DNA of 64,000 nucleotides from DASQDN01 sp963825845. GTDB taxonomy: Bacteria; Acidobacteriota; Terriglobia; Bryobacterales; Bryobacteraceae. Shown here piece by piece: positions 62,400 through 64,000 of the stretch (positions within the stretch are counted from its first letter, which is position 1; each line of letters opens with the position of its first letter). Under the pieces are notes generated by a model. That model ran no database searches. It was not told where the DNA came from and saw nothing but the letters and a program-made list of their open reading frames with translations. The position numbers and the translations under genes are program-made. The DNA lies in NCBI GenBank assembly GCA_963825845.1, contig CAWGVL010000080.1, forward strand, positions 62,001-126,000, read 5' to 3'.

Positions 62400-62842
62400 C
62401 GGCGCCTTTACCGTTCTCTCTCCAGAAGGGTACGAGCCGAGATACAACCCTCCCCACAACACAACGGCCACATAGATCGAAAAGAGACTGTCGCTCGGCA
62501 GTGGACTTCCCGGTCGAACGTGCGTAGCAATCGCGCCGACCAAGGCCGATTCAGATCACCGTACCGGCTGGCTACCCCAGCTCCATGGTCGCCTGAATTG
62601 CAGGCGCGAGCTTCAGCTCTTTGAGTGCGGTATTGAAGGTCAGGATCAACGTCGAGCGTAGCGAGCACGCATGCGGCTTTTCTTGCCAATCAATGACGTT
62701 CATCCTGTGGCGGGTCCCAAACTTGAGCGATCGCCCCAGATGAGTTTGATCGAAACAACGGCCTGGTAAACGATTTCCAAACACCCGCCTCGCATCCCAA
62801 AATACGGCACGCCGCGAAATCCGGTACAATCCCATCTCCCCA
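62400..62842. other. Non-coding stretch after the zinc-ribbon gene
   Basis: About 440 bp. Open frames on the minus strand are not convincing; one tail (DWQEKPHACSLRSTLILTFNTAL, near 62572-62690) could be the remnant of a degraded gene. TACAAT at 62825-62830 probably belongs to the DUF1772 promoter. Confidence 0.4.
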
Positions 62843-63343
62843 ATGATCGATAACTTTCTGTCTGGATTGACGCTGCTCACTGCGCTGGGTTGTGGCCTGA
62901 TCGCCGGAGTCTTCTTTGGCTTTTCGGCATTCGTGATGAAGGGACTTGCGCGTTTGCCGGCGGCGCAGGGTATTGCCGCCATGCAATCGATCAATGTTGC
63001 GGCGATCAGTCCGTTGTTCATGACTGTGCTATTGGGAACCGCGGCAGGTTGCGTCATCCTGGCTGTTTCCGCACTCACGTTTTGGCATCGATCTGGCTCT
63101 GTATGGCTCGAAACGGGAACTCTGTTGTACCTGGGTGGCGTCATACTGGTCACCCGAGTCTTCAATATTCCGCGCAATGATGCCCTGTCGCGGGTCGATC
63201 CTGCCGCCGCTGAAGGAGCTGCGCTCTGGACCCGCTTCATCGAAACCTGGACAATCTGGAATCACGTGAGGACACTCGCGGCGCTGATGGCTGCCGCGTG
63301 TCTCACAATCGCTTCGCACGCCGAACTCGGACACATTGCGTGA
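62843..63343 (+). CDS. DUF1772 (anthrone oxygenase-like) membrane protein
   Basis: 166 aa with four predicted spans (residues ~5-30, 52-76, 85-107, 140-160). Family signature VFNIPRNDAL and WTIWNHVRTLAAL are present. DUF1772 members are small membrane proteins related to fungal anthrone oxygenases; their bacterial role is not established. TACAAT lies 12 nt before ATG. Confidence 0.9.
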   Translation: MIDNFLSGLTLLTALGCGLIAGVFFGFSAFVMKGLARLPAAQGIAAMQSINVAAISPLFMTVLLGTAAGCVILAVSALTFWHRSGSVWLETGTLLYLGGVILVTRVFNIPRNDALSRVDPAAAEGAALWTRFIETWTIWNHVRTLAALMAAACLTIASHAELGHIA

Positions 63344-63410
63344 ACGCATAGCCGAGCACCGACACGCACGCCATTGCGCCGCAGTCCAGGTGAAGTGTCG
63401 CACCAACACA

Positions 63411-63416
63411 TATACT
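63411..63416 (+). promoter_or_regulatory. -10-like hexamer TATACT, 10 nt before 63427 start
   Basis: TATACT, 10 nt, ATG 63427. Same hexamer as at 48171 and 59378. No ribosome binding site. Confidence 0.35.
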
Positions 63417-63426
63417 TCTGAGTACG

Positions 63427-64000
63427 ATGCCGTACGTCGTACTTCTATCGGTCGTTCTCTATCTCCCGCTGTTTGCACAGAAACCGGACGCATATCATTA
63501 CACGATCCGCGTCCCTCGATTGCAACACGCGCCCGTGATCGACGGAGACTTATCCGAATGGAAGCGGAATGCCTTCAACGACGGCCTGTGGGACATAGCC
63601 CGGCTCGCACACGCGCCCTGGTATGACCCCAAGATCAACCGTCTTACAGATCACGGCAACGAGCCCGCGCTGGAAGATGATCTCGCAGCACGTTACTACA
63701 TTGCGTGGGACAGCCAGTATCTCTATCTCGGCGCCGAGGTCACAGACAACAGCAACGACGTCTCCGACCCCGCGCACGAACCCAAGCGCTGGTACTACAA
63801 AGACGCAATCTGCTGGTTTATCGAAGCGCCACGCACACCGCAAGCCAAAAAGTTCGGCGTGGCCGACAATGCGTTCTGCTTCGTAATCGACGCCTCCAAG
63901 CCCGACTATGGAGCATGGTGGCGGCACGGCGCCCGGGCAAGACGTACATCGAAGAACCGATTCCAAAAAGCGCCCTCCAATACGCCATCCGCATGCAGCC
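63427..64000 (+). pseudogene. CBM9-like carbohydrate-binding secreted protein, 5' part, frameshifted
   Basis: Signal MPYVVLLSVVLYLPLFAQ followed by PVIDGDLSEWKRNAFNDG, the entry of a CBM9-like domain, then ARYYIAWDSQYLYLGAEVTDN and CWFIEAP. One base is missing near 63932 (GAWWRHGA then PGKTYIEEPIPKSALQY). Runs off the window. Likely a cell-surface sugar-binding domain, possibly fused to an outer-membrane or DUF5916-type barrel further on (inference). Confidence 0.75.

Noticed and set aside
60529..62457. 642-codon version of the GH13 gene
   Set aside because: The extra N-terminal 155 residues are low-similarity, overlap the zinc-ribbon gene and have no signal peptide; MHRSLFQINTRT at 61992 is the usual family start.
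62572..63240. 222-codon minus-strand frame over the DUF1772 gene
   Set aside because: Antisense to a clear membrane protein; only its tail in the gap could be a gene remnant.
1..64000. tRNA, rRNA, CRISPR, IS or integrase signatures
   Set aside because: Looked for CCA-ended cloverleafs, regularly spaced repeats, terminal inverted repeats and DDE/tyrosine recombinase motifs; none convincing.

Overview
The window is about 64 kb of a high-GC bacterial chromosome, almost fully coding. I read it as an acidobacterial genome of the Solibacter/Bryobacter type. The reasons are two Oar-like TonB-dependent receptors with N-terminal carboxypeptidase-regulatory domains, a TPR plus ASPIC/UnbV (CRTAC1-like) gene pair, and a dense load of secreted BNR/Asp-box, Kelch, sulfatase and DUF3500 proteins among sugar-acid catabolic genes. 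This is inferred from gene content only; no rRNA or tRNA gene is present. I saw no integrase, transposase, phage gene or CRISPR array.

The window is a block of catabolic operons for (probably acidic or amino-) sugars. (1) 0-5 kb: part of a helix-turn-helix regulator, an HpcH/HpaI aldolase, a LacI regulator, a secreted protein and a D-2-hydroxyacid dehydrogenase. (2) 12.3 to 5.1 kb, minus: GntR, enolase-superfamily dehydratase, MFS, second dehydratase, sulfatase, DUF3500. (3) 14.9 to 12.9 kb, minus: HpcH aldolase and MFS. (4) 15-21 kb: BNR protein, Oar-like receptor and a secreted propeller-like protein. (5) 21.05-32.09 kb, plus: ten tightly packed genes (BNR, Kelch, MDR dehydrogenase, aldo/keto reductase, TPR, ASPIC/UnbV, DHDPS-type lyase, MFS, dehydratase, 2-hydroxyacid dehydrogenase). 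(6) 36.5 to 32.1 kb, minus: D-threonine-aldolase-like enzyme, then GntR, SDR, IclR, amidohydrolase. (7) 36.5-45.6 kb: esterase, PhyH-TPR-BNR operon, a large BNR fusion with a class III aminotransferase, M24 peptidase, SDR. (8) 45.6-60.4 kb: Kelch, GntR, aldo/keto reductase, MFS, an eight-gene minus-strand run (PLP lyase, SDR, Oar receptor, two BNR proteins, aspartoacylase-like enzyme, SGNH esterase, Gfo/Idh oxidoreductase) and a divergent DHDPS-family lyase. (9) 60.5-64 kb: GH13 enzyme, small zinc-ribbon protein, DUF1772 protein and the start of a CBM9-like protein.

Together the genes read as outer-membrane uptake plus periplasmic trimming of glycans, MFS import, oxidation, dehydration to 2-keto-3-deoxy acids and aldol cleavage, i.e. 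a non-phosphorylative route. Substrates are not readable from sequence.

Two regulatory patterns stand out. A palindrome ACTGT(C/A)GACAG recurs at four promoters (35.35, 48.18, 57.59 and 59.40 kb) and probably defines a GntR regulon. Many first-in-operon genes have a TANNNT -10-like hexamer only 6-10 nt before the start codon with no Shine-Dalgarno sequence, which suggests leaderless transcription. About twelve single-base frameshifts break eight otherwise well-conserved genes, mostly at short homopolymers. Sequencing or assembly error is the simplest explanation, so those entries are given as whole genes with the breaks marked.
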